Of a DNA stretch of 64,000 nt, positions 9,815 to 19,674 are shown one piece after another (position 1 is the stretch's first letter; each line of letters starts with the position of its first letter). A program made the translations under genes and the position numbers. The notes under the pieces were generated by a model. That model made no database searches, was not told the origin of the DNA, and saw nothing but the letters and a program-made list of their open reading frames with translations. Origin of the DNA: JAIVJM01 sp963816985 (GTDB lineage Bacteria > Acidobacteriota > Blastocatellia > Pyrinomonadales > Pyrinomonadaceae); the NCBI GenBank assembly GCA_963816985.1, contig CAWFMF010000004.1:1550001-1614000 (forward strand). The letters run 5' to 3'.

Positions 9815-10804
9815 ATGACGATGCCGGCTTTGCTGCTTGGTTTACTCCTCAATCCGTTCTTGCTTCAGGAGCGCTTCGCCATTCTAGGGAGTGTGCGCGC
9901 CAGCGAGGGCAAGTTTAATGGGGTGGTGCGGGTCTCGCTGATGAACGATAACTACCAGACCATCCGCACCATCTTGGTTGACGCCTCCGGAAGATTTCAG
10001 TTCAGAGGCCTCGGGCAGGGCGTCTACCATGTGAAGGTGGATTCAACGGGCGGGGACTACGAAGAGCAGACCCAGAGGATCGAATTCCAGGGGATTCCCC
10101 GCAGTGGCGGCGGCGGCGGGGAAGAAATCTTCCCCGTGGATTTCATCCTCCGCAGGAAAAGGACGCAGACGCAGGTCGCCTCCCCCGGAGTCGTCTTCGC
10201 GCAGACCATCCCCGCGACGGCGCGCGCCGAATACGAGCGCGGCGTCAATAAGATCAGGGATAACAAGTCCGAGCAGGGAATCCCTTTTCTCAAAAAGGCG
10301 ATTGAGATTTTCCCCGACTACTATCTCGCGCTTGAGTTGCTCGGCACGGAGTACGTGAAGGCGGGCAACCTGTCGGAGGCGGTGCCGCTTTTGACGCACG
10401 CCGTGGAACTCAACGAGGCCGCGCCGAAGAGCCTCTACGCGCTCGGCGTCGCCAGTCTTAAGCTCAACCAGACCGCCGCCGCGATAGGTTGGTTACAGAA
10501 GGCCGTCGCGCAGGACGGGGGAAACGTGAACGCCCACCTGATGCTGGGAATCGCCCACGGAAAGCTCGGCCAGCTCAACGAGGCGGAGGCGTCGCTCAAG
10601 AAGGCCTACCGGCTGGGCGGCGAACTCGTCCCCGACGTTCACCTGTACCTGGCGGGAATTTACGACAAGCAGAAAAAGTATCCCGAAGCGATACGCGAGC
10701 TTGAACTGCTCATAAAAGAGGGGAAAGACATTGACGAGTCGAAGGTCAAAGCGATGATCTCGAAGCTCCGGGCGAAGGCCGAAGCGGAAAAGAAAGCTCC
10801 TTAG
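9815..10804 (+). CDS. Secreted TPR-repeat protein with an N-terminal carboxypeptidase-regulatory-like domain
   Basis: 329 residues from ATG 9815, which lies 7 bases after TTGGAGG; an upstream ATT/ATG-type extension to 9797 has no ribosome site. A short hydrophobic leader (MTMPALLLGLLLNPFLL) is followed by a beta-sandwich (GVVRVSLMNDNYQTIRTILV, then ASGRFQFRGLGQGVYHVKV). A Gly-rich linker and at least four TPR units follow (ARAEYERGVNKI, then YYLALELLGTEYVKAGNLSE, then PKSLYALGVASLKLNQTAAA, then VNAHLMLGIAHGKLGQLNEA). It is probably a periplasmic scaffold. A strong hairpin follows the gene. Confidence 0.85.
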   Translation: MTMPALLLGLLLNPFLLQERFAILGSVRASEGKFNGVVRVSLMNDNYQTIRTILVDASGRFQFRGLGQGVYHVKVDSTGGDYEEQTQRIEFQGIPRSGGGGGEEIFPVDFILRRKRTQTQVASPGVVFAQTIPATARAEYERGVNKIRDNKSEQGIPFLKKAIEIFPDYYLALELLGTEYVKAGNLSEAVPLLTHAVELNEAAPKSLYALGVASLKLNQTAAAIGWLQKAVAQDGGNVNAHLMLGIAHGKLGQLNEAEASLKKAYRLGGELVPDVHLYLAGIYDKQKKYPEAIRELELLIKEGKDIDESKVKAMISKLRAKAEAEKKAP

Positions 10805-10830
10805 AAGGACTTCGCCGGAAAGTAAAAAGG

Positions 10831-10873
10831 GAGAGGGGCCGCCTCATTCAATCTGAATGAGGCGGCCCCTCTC
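10831..10873. terminator. Very strong bidirectional hairpin terminator
   Basis: A perfect 20-bp inverted repeat (GAGAGGGGCCGCCTCATTCA and its complement) has a 3-base loop. It lies midway between the convergent TPR gene and the second TonB-dependent receptor, 27 bases past the TPR stop. It is followed by TTGTCT on the plus side and preceded by AAAAAGG, which gives CCTTTTT on the minus side. Confidence 0.85.
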
Positions 10874-10918
10874 TTGTCTACCGGGTTATCGTTCTGCCCG
10901 GTCGGACTGGCGAACTCC

Positions 10919-13900
10919 TTAGAACTGGAGCCGCACGCCCAACCTGATCTCACGAATACCCTGGTAAGCGTTGCCGCCGGTCGGCGTCAGACCCTGCGCG
11001 CGGGTTCCGGGGAGCCCGTAGACGGGGTTCGGCGGGAGGCCCGCGGCGAGAACGTTGAAGCCCTGGTTGAAGAAAACGTCGTCCGTAACGGCGAGGTTGC
11101 CGCTACGGTTCAGGCGGTTGTTGATGTTCATCACCGCCGCCTGGTTGAAGAGGTTGATCACGTTACCCTCGAACTTCAGGTTAACGCGCTCGGTGAGCGG
11201 GATGGTGTGGGCGATCAGTAGGTCGGTCTGCGTGAACGCATCCGAGCGACCGAGGTCGCCGCGGCCAAACGGGTAGATGGGAACGATGACCGTCGCCTCG
11301 GTGCTGAACGGCGTGCCGCTGTAGGCCACCTGCGAGAGCGAGAAGTCGGTGGTCCCGCCCTGCCACTTCACCGGGTAGTTGCCGAAGAAGGTGAAGGCGT
11401 GCGGACGATCCGTGGGCAGCCGACCGTAGACGTTGCGACCGTTCTGATCGAAGTTCCCGTAGGGAAGGTCGAAAGCACGGCTCACGCTGGGGTCGGAGCG
11501 ACCGTTCTCGTCCGAGTTGGCCAAGCCCGTGTAGTTACCGTAGAGCCTGCTCAGGGTGTACGAGGTCAGGAAGCTGAGGCCCTTGGCGAAGCCCTCGCTG
11601 AAGCGGTGCTGGAGGCGAAGCTCCAGACCGTCGTACTCGCGCACGGCCTTCGGGAAGAGGAAGTTGCCGGGCTCCAAGTTGACCGTCGTCGTGCCGATGG
11701 TGTTGATGCTCGTGCTACGCGTCCCGAAGCCGGGGTTGCCGTAGACGTAGACCTCGCTGCCGTCGGCGCCGAGCAGGCCGATGTCTTCGATGGCGTGAAT
11801 CAGACGCTTGCGCGTGTAGCGCGCCGAGAAGACCATGTTGCGGCTGATCTGGTGCTCGGAGGTGATCGAGAACTCGCGCTGCTGGTAAGGCTTGAGTTCG
11901 GGGTCAATGCCCGCGATCTGGCCGTTCGCGTCAACGTCAATGTGACGGTTGTCGAACTCCGTGATGAGCGTGCCGGCGGCACCGGGGTTGGCGAAGCCGA
12001 GGTTGGCGAAGCCAGCCGGGTTGTCGAGCCGGTAGACGTGCGAAATCCACACGTCGCCGCCGAAGGAGCCGCGCGCCAACTCGTACTTCATGACGTCGAA
12101 GTAGTGTCCGTAGCTGCCGCTCAGTTTCCAGCGGGAGTTACCGAGCACGTCCCACGCCACGCCGATGCGGGGAGCGATCTTGTCGCCCCAGCCGAAGCTG
12201 ATCGGGGGCTGCTGCGCGATGCCGTTGATCTCGCCCAGGAAGGACGGGAGGAACTCGTTCTCGAAGCGGACGCCGAGGTTAAGCGTCAAGCGCTGGTGCG
12301 CCTGCCACGAGTCTTGAATGTAGAAGCCCTGATTGCGGCTGCTGGTGACGCCCTTCAGGCGGACGCCGTCTTCCCAGATGTAGTAGCCGAAGGTGCCACG
12401 CTGGTTGACGATGCCCGTGCCGCGCGTGAAGCCCTCGCCCCAGAAGATGTCGAAGCGACCGTTGGTGTAGTTCTGCTCAACGTCGTTCGAGAGACGGTTG
12501 AGGGCGTAGCCGCCCTTGATCGTGTGCTGCTGGCCGCCGATGCGGGCGACGTAGGTCGCGTCGAGGTAAAGGTTATGACGCGTCGTGATGTCCTTCTGCG
12601 TCAGGAGCGTGCTCGCGACGTTCTGGAAGTTGTTCGCACCGGCGAACGCCGCCGGAACCGGCGGGCTCGTCTGCGAGCCGGAGCCCGTGCGATAGAAGAT
12701 GAAGGGGCTGCCGCTGATGCCGTAGCTGCCGCCGGTGGCGACGTAGTTGCCGTTCAGGGTCGCGCCCTTGTCGTTCAGGTACTTGTAGCCGAAGCGCGCG
12801 CTGAGGATCAGCTTCGAGGTCGGCGCGTAGTTCCAGGCGCTGGAGAAGGAGTTCGACGGCGTGTAGCCGCCGCGCTTGTCGAGGCCCGGCGAAGGCGCGA
12901 CGCGGTCGTCGGCCACCGGGAGCGTGCCCGTGACTTTGGTCGGCGTCCAGAGATACGAGGCGTTAACCTGCATCTTGTCGGTCGGGGCGAAGTCGAGGCG
13001 CGCGATGCCGTAGTGGCGGGTGAGCTTCTGCTCGAAGGTCTGCACACCGGCGGCGGTGTTCAGCGTCCGCTTGGAGTTGATCAACTCCGGGAAGTAGCTC
13101 GTGAAGAAGTTCAGGCGCTGCTTGATGATCGGGCCGCTGATCGAGAAGCCCGGATAGGACGCGCGGTAGTCGTCCTCGCGCTGGCGGAAGAACTCGCCGA
13201 CGGCGGCGTTGGTCGGCGACGCCTGGTGGAAGCCGCGGATGTTGGAGTTGAAGCCCGAACCGGTCTGGCTGTAGGCAACCTCGCCGTGGAACTCGTCGCT
13301 TCCGCTGCGGGTCACGACGTTGACGACGCCGCCCGTGGCGCCGCCGAATTCGGCCTCAAAGCCGCCGCTCTTGATCTGCACTTCGCGGACGAACTCGAAG
13401 GGGATCGAGTCGGCGCGGCGGAGCTGACCTTTGCGCACGTCGGTGACTTCGACGCCGTCAATGATGTAGGCGTTCTCGGCGCCGCTGGCGCCGTCAATCG
13501 AGATGCCGCCGACGCCCTCGTTACCGGCCTTCGGCTCGAACCGGACGCCCGGCGCGACCCTCAGGATGGAGTGGACGTTGCGCCCCTTGGGCGTCTTGTC
13601 AATGAACTCTTCGCTGATGTTCGTGACGGTCTTGCTCGAAGAGATGTCAATGGCGTCGCCGCTCGTGGCAGTAACGTCAACCACCTCGGAGACGCCGCCC
13701 GCCGTGAGGCCGAGGTCGAGGCTGAGTTCGCGTCCGAGCTGGACGTTGACATCATCCTTCTTGACCGTCGAGAAGCCGGACTGGGCAGCCGTGATGGAGT
13801 AGATGCCGGACGGGAGTCTACCGAAAAAGTAGACGCCCGAATCATCGGTCGTGACTTCGATGGGCCGGACGAGTGACGGGCTGGTCGCCGTGACCGTAGC

Positions 13901-14059
13901 GCCCGGAATGACGGCACCGGTGGGGTCTTTAACTGTCCCCCGAATGCTCCCCGTCACCTCCTGGGCGGAGGCCACGGAGGCAAAAATGGCAAGCAGGGCG
14001 ACGCAAAGCAGGGGCTTTAGCGTGTTCCTTAACATGCCTCTAAATTTCGTGTGAGCCAT
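10919..14059 (-). CDS. TonB-dependent receptor, Oar-like, second copy
   Basis: 1046 residues from ATG 14059, 8 bases after AAGGAG. The signal peptide ends near ASAQ. A carboxypeptidase-regulatory domain (GSIRGTVKDPTGAVIPGATV, then DDSGVYFFGRLPSGIYSI) precedes a plug (NVHSILRVAPGVRFEPKAGN, then AYIIDGVEVTDVRKGQL, then AEFGGATGGVVNVVTRSGS) and a large barrel closing with IREIRLGVRLQF. It differs clearly in sequence from the receptor at 5694-8960, so this is not a recent tandem duplication. The ligand is unknown. It is convergent with the TPR gene and shares its terminator. Confidence 0.93.
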   Translation of the reverse strand: MAHTKFRGMLRNTLKPLLCVALLAIFASVASAQEVTGSIRGTVKDPTGAVIPGATVTATSPSLVRPIEVTTDDSGVYFFGRLPSGIYSITAAQSGFSTVKKDDVNVQLGRELSLDLGLTAGGVSEVVDVTATSGDAIDISSSKTVTNISEEFIDKTPKGRNVHSILRVAPGVRFEPKAGNEGVGGISIDGASGAENAYIIDGVEVTDVRKGQLRRADSIPFEFVREVQIKSGGFEAEFGGATGGVVNVVTRSGSDEFHGEVAYSQTGSGFNSNIRGFHQASPTNAAVGEFFRQREDDYRASYPGFSISGPIIKQRLNFFTSYFPELINSKRTLNTAAGVQTFEQKLTRHYGIARLDFAPTDKMQVNASYLWTPTKVTGTLPVADDRVAPSPGLDKRGGYTPSNSFSSAWNYAPTSKLILSARFGYKYLNDKGATLNGNYVATGGSYGISGSPFIFYRTGSGSQTSPPVPAAFAGANNFQNVASTLLTQKDITTRHNLYLDATYVARIGGQQHTIKGGYALNRLSNDVEQNYTNGRFDIFWGEGFTRGTGIVNQRGTFGYYIWEDGVRLKGVTSSRNQGFYIQDSWQAHQRLTLNLGVRFENEFLPSFLGEINGIAQQPPISFGWGDKIAPRIGVAWDVLGNSRWKLSGSYGHYFDVMKYELARGSFGGDVWISHVYRLDNPAGFANLGFANPGAAGTLITEFDNRHIDVDANGQIAGIDPELKPYQQREFSITSEHQISRNMVFSARYTRKRLIHAIEDIGLLGADGSEVYVYGNPGFGTRSTSINTIGTTTVNLEPGNFLFPKAVREYDGLELRLQHRFSEGFAKGLSFLTSYTLSRLYGNYTGLANSDENGRSDPSVSRAFDLPYGNFDQNGRNVYGRLPTDRPHAFTFFGNYPVKWQGGTTDFSLSQVAYSGTPFSTEATVIVPIYPFGRGDLGRSDAFTQTDLLIAHTIPLTERVNLKFEGNVINLFNQAAVMNINNRLNRSGNLAVTDDVFFNQGFNVLAAGLPPNPVYGLPGTRAQGLTPTGGNAYQGIREIRLGVRLQF

Positions 14060-14730
14060 ATCGCAAATTCTCCTTAAACTTCAATATCTTTGAAGTGCAA
14101 GCTTGGTCTGGGATTAAACCTTCTTCCCAGATTGACTACTACCCCCATAGGTTCTTGATAAAACTTGTCGTAGCAAAAACCGCGCTCGACGTAAGCAGGA
14201 TTGCTTACCTAACACGTCTCCGGGTATCGAAAGACATGCTCCGGGGGAACCCTAGACCCCGACAGACGAAGAAACCGGCTGCCGGGGCTGTGTGAAACAT
14301 GAGCGTCTTAAACATTCAGACTGTCGTGATTAGATTATTTGGTGTTAAAGCATTCCAAGATGTCGGTTGGAATTACAAATAATTGCCGGATGGCCTTAGA
14401 GGCAACTCAAAGGCCACCACCCTCGCGGAGCCTCCTCGCGGGCATGTAAATGACTGTCATGTAATAAGTTGTAAATTAACTAAGGGGGGCGTGGGGGGGG
14501 GCTAAAGACCCCTCGGAGGAAGCCTCATAACGAATTCCTAAAGTTAAGTTCAAAAATTTGAATAACGCGCGCCATACTCCCGGCATAAATTATCCGCGGC
14601 CCGGAAAATGAACTGAGATTATGGACGCGGGGCAGGTCGGCGGCGGCTTGGAATCCATGTGCTACAATCCGCCGCGCACGACTCACGCGTTGTAAAAATT
14701 TATTTCGACACCTCCGGGCGCGACCTTCAA
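14060..14730. other. Divergent intergenic region, no gene recognised
   Basis: About 670 bp, more AT-rich than average, between the second receptor and the membrane-protein gene. A 66-codon ORF near 14095 has no protein-like features. A palindrome ATGAC-T-GTCAT occurs at 14450-14460, and a TACAAT hexamer at 14663-14668 is a possible -10 box for the plus-strand gene. Nothing else is recognised. Confidence 0.45.
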
Positions 14731-15837
14731 GTGGCGACACTCGCTGTCAACCAACTACAACTGGCCCCCCTCGGCGCGGGCGACCTCATTGACCGGACGG
14801 TGAGGCTCTACCGTCGCCACTTCATGGCGCTCATCCGCGCCTCGGCCCCGCCCGTCGTCATCTCTTCCATCGGGAGCGTGCTCTACTCGGTCGGCGTCCG
14901 CTCCATCGCGATGACGGAGAGCGAGGGGCGGCTCGCGCTCTACTTCCTGCTCGCGCTCCTGGGGCCGCTCTTCTGGTTCATCGGGATGGTCGCGCAGCTC
15001 ATCGTCATGGGCGGGGCGTCGCGCAACCTCGTGATGCACCTGCTCTCGGACGAGCCGGTGACGGCGCGGCTCATCTACCGGAGCGTGCGCTCGCGCTTCT
15101 GGGGTCTCTTCGGGGCGACGATGGCGGTCGTCATCAGCCTCATCATCTCGCTCGTGCTGGCGTCGGTCGCGCTCTTCGTGACGCTGATCCTCATCGTCCT
15201 CGTCGCGGCGGTCACGGTCCCGCTCGGCGCGACGTGGCTGACGGCGATCCTGAGCATCCTGCTCTACGTCGCGGGACTGCTGGCGACGCTCTACATCTTT
15301 TTTCTGGTGGGCGGGCGGGTCGCCTACGTGCCGCAGGTGTTGATGGTCGAGGGCAAGGGCGTGATGGCCTCGGTCAGCCGGAGCGCGGGGCTCGCGCGCG
15401 GCAACGTCCGGCGGCTGATGGCGCTCTTCCTCTTCAGCACGTTTGCGACCTACTCGGCGCTGATGCTTTTGATGATCCCGCTCGGCTGGGTCGGATACCT
15501 GAACGGCATCAACCCGTTCGAGATGGACGCGACGCGCCTGCCGGTGTGGTACTCGATCAGCTCGACGGTGCTCGCGCAGTTGGCCGCCATCCTGCTCTCG
15601 CCCGTGTGGATGCTCGGCCTCTCCCTGCTCTACGTGGACGAGCGCGTGCGGCACGAGGGCTACGACGTGGAGCTGCTGGCGTCGCAGAGGTTCGGCGACA
15701 TGCCGGAGCTGCCCGGCGGGATGGAGGGGCCGCTCGCCCCGGCGCTCGCGGGCGAGCACGTGCACGAGGACGGGCGGGCGGCGTTCGAGGAGGAGAAGCT
15801 CCCCGGCTCCGTGCTCGGCCTGACGGGCAGGAGATGA
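14731..15837 (+). CDS. Polytopic membrane protein (glycerophosphodiester phosphodiesterase membrane-domain-like)
   Basis: About 368 residues if GTG 14731 is used (VATLAVNQLQLAPLGAGDLI); a GTG at 14659 is also in frame but its extra residues are not conserved-looking. The N-terminus (PLGAGDLIDRTVRLYRRHF) is the usual opening of this membrane family. Six or so hydrophobic segments follow, including LALYFLLALLGPLFWFIGMV, an almost continuous hydrophobic stretch around 15130-15320, and ALFLFSTFATYSALMLLMI. The tail is acidic and cytosolic. It opens a cluster with DUF4129, DUF4350, MoxR and DUF58 genes, so it probably belongs to the same membrane-assembly system. No enzyme motif is visible. Confidence 0.8.
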   Translation: MATLAVNQLQLAPLGAGDLIDRTVRLYRRHFMALIRASAPPVVISSIGSVLYSVGVRSIAMTESEGRLALYFLLALLGPLFWFIGMVAQLIVMGGASRNLVMHLLSDEPVTARLIYRSVRSRFWGLFGATMAVVISLIISLVLASVALFVTLILIVLVAAVTVPLGATWLTAILSILLYVAGLLATLYIFFLVGGRVAYVPQVLMVEGKGVMASVSRSAGLARGNVRRLMALFLFSTFATYSALMLLMIPLGWVGYLNGINPFEMDATRLPVWYSISSTVLAQLAAILLSPVWMLGLSLLYVDERVRHEGYDVELLASQRFGDMPELPGGMEGPLAPALAGEHVHEDGRAAFEEEKLPGSVLGLTGRR

Positions 15838-15868
15838 AGGCTCGGCTTTGCGGAAGCCGCTCGGACGG

Positions 15869-16996
15869 ATGATGAAGGCACGGCTCACGAAAATCTTCAG
15901 GGCTCTCGGCGGCACGGCGCTGCTCGTCGCGGCGTGGGGCGCGTGCGCGAGCGTCGAGGCGAAGCCCGTCTCGCTCGGCGAGTACCGGGAGAGAGTTCAG
16001 AAGGCACGGACGCCTCTGGAGGAGCTGGCGGCGCTGTGCCAGAAGATCGCCGAGGGCGAACGCTACGAGAACTGGTCGAGGCCCGGCTGGGACAACGACC
16101 TGCCGCTCACCTTCCCCGGCGCGCAGGAGCGGACGCTCAAGGAGGTGCGCAACCTTCTGCCCGTCACGGAGCAGGTCGAGCGGGGCGGCGCGGTCGTCGA
16201 GGCCGACAACACTTGGCTGCGCGAAGCCCTGCGGAACTACGAGCGGGAGTCGGCGGCGAGCGGCGCGTCCCACGCCCGGCGTGCCGAGATGCTCCGCGAG
16301 ATAGCCGAGCGGCTGCACGCGCTCGAAGTCCGACTCAACGAGCCGGAGCCGGGCGCAAGGGACAAGGACGCGGAGAAGGGGCGGCTCGCCAACATCCTGA
16401 GCCGCCCCGAATACAACAAGGAGGTCGCCGAGGGCGGCGCGCTCCAACGTCTCGTCGAGCAGTTCTTCCAGTGGCTGCGCGACCTCTTCCCCGACCTCGC
16501 GCCCATGCAGCCCGGCGCGAGTCCGCGCTTCTCGCGCGTCGCGCAATTCTTCGTCCTCGCGCTCTGCCTCGCCGTCCTCGCCTTCGTCCTCCGGAAGCTC
16601 TGGGAGCGGCGGCGCGCGCGCGGCGTGAAGAGCGCGCGAAGGCGCGAGGCGCGCGTCGTGCTCGGCGAGCGACTCGAAGCCGACCAGACCGCCGCCGACC
16701 TCCTCTCGGACGCCGAGCGGCTGGCGAAGGGCGGCGACCTGCGCGGCGCGATCCGCAAGGCCTACGTCGCGCTCCTCTGCGAACTCGGCGACCGCCGCGT
16801 CATCCGCCTCGCGCAGCACAAGACAAACCGCGACTACCTGCAAGCCATCCGCACGTCAGCGCCCCCAAGGCTCTACACGGAGATGCTGCCCCTGACCTTC
16901 AACTTCGAGCTTCACTGGTACGGCCTCCAGGCCGCCGAAGAGAGCGACTGGAAGGACTTTCACCAACGCTGCCGTCAAGTGCTGAAAAGCATTTAA
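15869..16996 (+). CDS. DUF4129 domain protein
   Basis: 375 residues from ATG 15869 (MMKARLTK). A signal-anchor segment (ALGGTALLVAAWGACASVEA) is followed by a long helical, charged extracytoplasmic region. A second transmembrane helix (FFVLALCLAVLAFVLRKLW) and the cytoplasmic C-terminal DUF4129 domain follow (GDLRGAIRKAYVALLCELG, then RDYLQAIR, then FELHWYGLQ). DUF4129 proteins recur next to MoxR ATPases and DUF58 proteins, as here. Exact biochemical activity is unknown. The stop codon falls in the left arm of the 7-bp repeat locus. Confidence 0.85.
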   Translation: MMKARLTKIFRALGGTALLVAAWGACASVEAKPVSLGEYRERVQKARTPLEELAALCQKIAEGERYENWSRPGWDNDLPLTFPGAQERTLKEVRNLLPVTEQVERGGAVVEADNTWLREALRNYERESAASGASHARRAEMLREIAERLHALEVRLNEPEPGARDKDAEKGRLANILSRPEYNKEVAEGGALQRLVEQFFQWLRDLFPDLAPMQPGASPRFSRVAQFFVLALCLAVLAFVLRKLWERRRARGVKSARRREARVVLGERLEADQTAADLLSDAERLAKGGDLRGAIRKAYVALLCELGDRRVIRLAQHKTNRDYLQAIRTSAPPRLYTEMLPLTFNFELHWYGLQAAEESDWKDFHQRCRQVLKSI

Positions 16997-17085
16997 GTTC
17001 AAAGCAAAATACAAGTAAGTCATAAACTCAACAGACGGTTTCACCACTCCAACTTTGAACTTTGAACTTTGAACCTTGAACTTTA
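16993..17085. repeat. Heptamer tandem array (AACTTTG units) with a short inverted partner
   Basis: Five consecutive 7-bp units, AACTTTG, AACTTTG, AACTTTG, AACCTTG, AACTTTA, occupy 17051-17085, ending just before the DUF4350 start. An inverted match TTAAGTTCAAAG lies at 16993-17004, overlapping the stop of the preceding gene. It is the weakest palindrome of the seven heptamer loci. Confidence 0.75.
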
Positions 17086-17092
17086 ATATTCC

Positions 17093-18598
17093 ATGCGCGG
17101 ACGCCTCGTCATCTTCCTGACCATCTTCGTCATGCTCGTCGTGCTCGTCGGGCTGAACGCGGCGTCATACGTGCGCGTCGAGCGCGAGGGTGATTCGGAG
17201 TTCGCGCCCGACCGCTCGACTTTGAACGCCGGGGCGACGGGCACGCGCGCTCTCTACGAGTACCTTGAGCAGACGGGCCAACGCGTCGAGCGTTGGGGGC
17301 AGCCCACGTCGGCGCTCGCGGTCGAAGGCGAGGCGAAGCCTTCGACCTTCGTCATCGTCGGGAAGACGCGCCGACCGGTCGAGGCGGAAGAGGCCGGGCA
17401 CATCCTGCGCTGGGTCGCGCGGGGCGGGCGGCTCGTCATCGTTGACCGGAGCCCCGGCACGCTCCTGCTCCCCACCTCAGGCCGCTGGCGCGTCGCGTCC
17501 GAGGTCTACGACAAGCCCGGCCCCGACGTGCGCCCCGAAGACATCGAGAGCATGACGAGGGACGTGCCCCTCATCGCCCCGACGCAGCCGACCGCGCTCA
17601 CGCGCGACGTGGCGCAGGTGACGCGCTCGCGCTTCGCCTCGCGCCTGCACGTCTACACCGTCGAGCCGCCCAAAGAGACCGGCGGAGGTGTCGCCGTCGT
17701 CGGGGGGGGCGGAGGCGGCATGGGGCCGGGCCGACCCGCGCCCCCGCCTCCGCCGATGCCAAAACCGACGGCGGATGAAGAGGAGGACGACCTCTTCGGC
17801 GTCGAAGAGTATGAAGAGCCGCCGCCGGGCGCGCCCATCATCATCGGGGAAGTGGCGGTGGCGGAGACGGCGGCGGACGCCGCGCCGCGCGCGCCCGTCG
17901 AGCACCTCGCCGACGGGCGCGAAGGCACGGGCTCTCTGCTCGTTGACTACGCCTACGGGCGCGGGCGCATCATCATCCTGAGCGACCCCTTCATCGTCTC
18001 GAACGCGGGGCTCAACCGCTCCGACAATCTTCTGCTCGCCGCCAACGTCGTCGCGGGCGGCGGCGCGGGAGCCATCGCCTTCGACGAGTTCCATCAGGGC
18101 TTCGGCGCGACGCGCAACCAGCTCTTCGCATACTTCGCGGGCACGCCCATCCTCTGGCTCTTCGCGCAGGCGGGCTTCATCGTCGCGGCCATCGTCTGGA
18201 CGCGCGGGCGGAGGTTCGCGCGACCGCTCCCCGCGCCGCACGTTGACCGCCGCTCGAAACTCGAATTCGTCGCCTCGATGGCCGAGTTGCAGCAGCGCGC
18301 GCGCGCCTACGACCTCGCCGTCGAGAACATCTACGGTCGCACGCGCCGCGCGCTCGCGCGCTACGCGGGGACGGGGCCGGACGCCTCGCCCTCGGAGCTG
18401 GCCGAACGCGTCGCCGCGCGTTCGGGCCGCGACGCGCGCCCCCTGGAAGCGTTGCTCCGCGAGTGCGAGGACGCGATGGCCGGAGCCCCGCTCTCGGCGC
18501 GCAAGGCGCTCGCGCTCGTCACCTCTCTGCGAGACCTCGAACGCGAACTCGGCATCCGCATGCGCGCCCGCGAGATTCGGCAGGCGGAGAGGGTTTAG
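17093..18598 (+). CDS. DUF4350 domain membrane protein
   Basis: 501 residues from ATG 17093. One N-terminal transmembrane helix (LVIFLTIFVMLVVLVGLNAA) precedes the DUF4350 domain (SEFAPDRSTLNAGATGTRAL, then TFVIVGKTRRPVEAEEAGHI, then WVARGGRLVIVDRSPGTLLL, then GRGRIIILSDPFIVSNAGL). A Gly/Pro-rich linker of about 30 residues interrupts the domain. A second transmembrane helix (ILWLFAQAGFIVAAIVWTRG) follows, then a cytoplasmic helical tail. DUF4350 resembles a glutamine-amidotransferase-like fold, without an evident catalytic Cys here. It sits between DUF4129 and the MoxR ATPase. Confidence 0.88.
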   Translation: MRGRLVIFLTIFVMLVVLVGLNAASYVRVEREGDSEFAPDRSTLNAGATGTRALYEYLEQTGQRVERWGQPTSALAVEGEAKPSTFVIVGKTRRPVEAEEAGHILRWVARGGRLVIVDRSPGTLLLPTSGRWRVASEVYDKPGPDVRPEDIESMTRDVPLIAPTQPTALTRDVAQVTRSRFASRLHVYTVEPPKETGGGVAVVGGGGGGMGPGRPAPPPPPMPKPTADEEEDDLFGVEEYEEPPPGAPIIIGEVAVAETAADAAPRAPVEHLADGREGTGSLLVDYAYGRGRIIILSDPFIVSNAGLNRSDNLLLAANVVAGGGAGAIAFDEFHQGFGATRNQLFAYFAGTPILWLFAQAGFIVAAIVWTRGRRFARPLPAPHVDRRSKLEFVASMAELQQRARAYDLAVENIYGRTRRALARYAGTGPDASPSELAERVAARSGRDARPLEALLRECEDAMAGAPLSARKALALVTSLRDLERELGIRMRAREIRQAERV

Positions 18599-18683
18599 GC
18601 GACGGGGTTCGGTTATTATCAAGAGGAAGCGAATCGGATAAGCTCTCCAAATCTTCTCGGAACGCGAGACTTGAAAACTCAAA

Positions 18684-19637
18684 ATGCTTCAATACGTCCC
18701 CTCGACAATCGAGCACATCAAAACGGAACTGGGCAAAGTCATCGTCGGTCAGGAGGCGGTCGTCGAGCAGGTTCTGGTCGCACTCCTCGCCGAGGGGCAC
18801 GCGCTGATTGAAGGCGTGCCGGGCACGGCGAAGACTTTGATGGTGAAGACGCTGGCGCGCATCGTCGGCGCGGACTTCAGCCGCATCCAGTTCACGCCCG
18901 ACCTGATGCCTTCGGACATCACGGGGACGAACGTCTTCAACGTCGCGACGGCCTCGTTCTCTTTGAGGCGCGGGCCGGTCTTCACCGACGTTCTCCTGGC
19001 CGACGAAATCAACCGCACGCCGCCGAAGACGCAGGCCGCTCTGCTCGAAGCGATGGAGGAGCGGCAGGTGACGATTGACGGCGAGACGCAGCCGCTCTCG
19101 CCGCTCTTCACGGTCTTCGCCACCGAGAACCCCATCGAGTACGAGGGCACCTACCCTCTGCCCGAAGCGCAGCTCGACCGCTTCCTGCTCAAGATTCTCA
19201 TCGGCTACCCGTCGCCCGAAGAGGAGACGCGCATCGTCGCGAACTGGGACGAGGGCTTCAACGCGCGCCGTCTTAATCAGGTGGACATCCAGCCGCTCGC
19301 CGAGCCGGACGCCGTCACGCACTGCCGCGCCGAAGTCCGCGCGACGCGGATGGAGCCGGGCGTGCAGCGTTACCTCGTCGAAATCATCCGCCGCACGCGC
19401 GAGCACCCGTCGGTCGCCTACGGCGCGAGCCCGCGCGCGTCGGTCGCGCTCCTCCTGTGCTCGAAGGCGCTCGCCACGATGCGCGGGCGCGACTTCGCGA
19501 CGCCCGACGACGTGCGCGACATCGCACGGCCCGTGCTCCGCCACCGCGTCTCCCTGCGCGCCGAGGCCGAGCTTGACGGCGCGACCACCGACAGCGTTAT
19601 CTCGGACATCTTGCAGACCGTGGAAGTGCCTCGATGA
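18684..19637 (+). CDS. MoxR family AAA+ ATPase
   Basis: 317 residues from ATG 18684, the expected length. Walker A is EGVPGTAKT and Walker B is VLLADEINR. Sensor 1 follows in VFATENPIEYEGTYPLPEAQ, and the C-terminal AAA lid carries YGASPRASVALLLCSKALA. MoxR ATPases act as chaperones that assemble or activate vWA/DUF58 partners; the DUF58 gene at 21046 is the obvious partner here. Two unrelated genes lie between them, which is less compact than the usual MoxR-DUF58 tandem. Confidence 0.95.
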   Translation: MLQYVPSTIEHIKTELGKVIVGQEAVVEQVLVALLAEGHALIEGVPGTAKTLMVKTLARIVGADFSRIQFTPDLMPSDITGTNVFNVATASFSLRRGPVFTDVLLADEINRTPPKTQAALLEAMEERQVTIDGETQPLSPLFTVFATENPIEYEGTYPLPEAQLDRFLLKILIGYPSPEEETRIVANWDEGFNARRLNQVDIQPLAEPDAVTHCRAEVRATRMEPGVQRYLVEIIRRTREHPSVAYGASPRASVALLLCSKALATMRGRDFATPDDVRDIARPVLRHRVSLRAEAELDGATTDSVISDILQTVEVPR

Positions 19638-19674
19638 GAGTCAGACTTCAGACCTCACGAAAGGAGTAAGGGCC

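Noticed and set aside
11399..13876. An 825-codon open frame opposite the second TonB-dependent receptor
   Set aside because: It is a mirror of the receptor's GC-rich third positions; the sequence is charged and low in complexity and has no domain features. Other long antisense frames (895-2358, 6711-8135, 51128-53218, 35937-37241) are rejected for the same reason.
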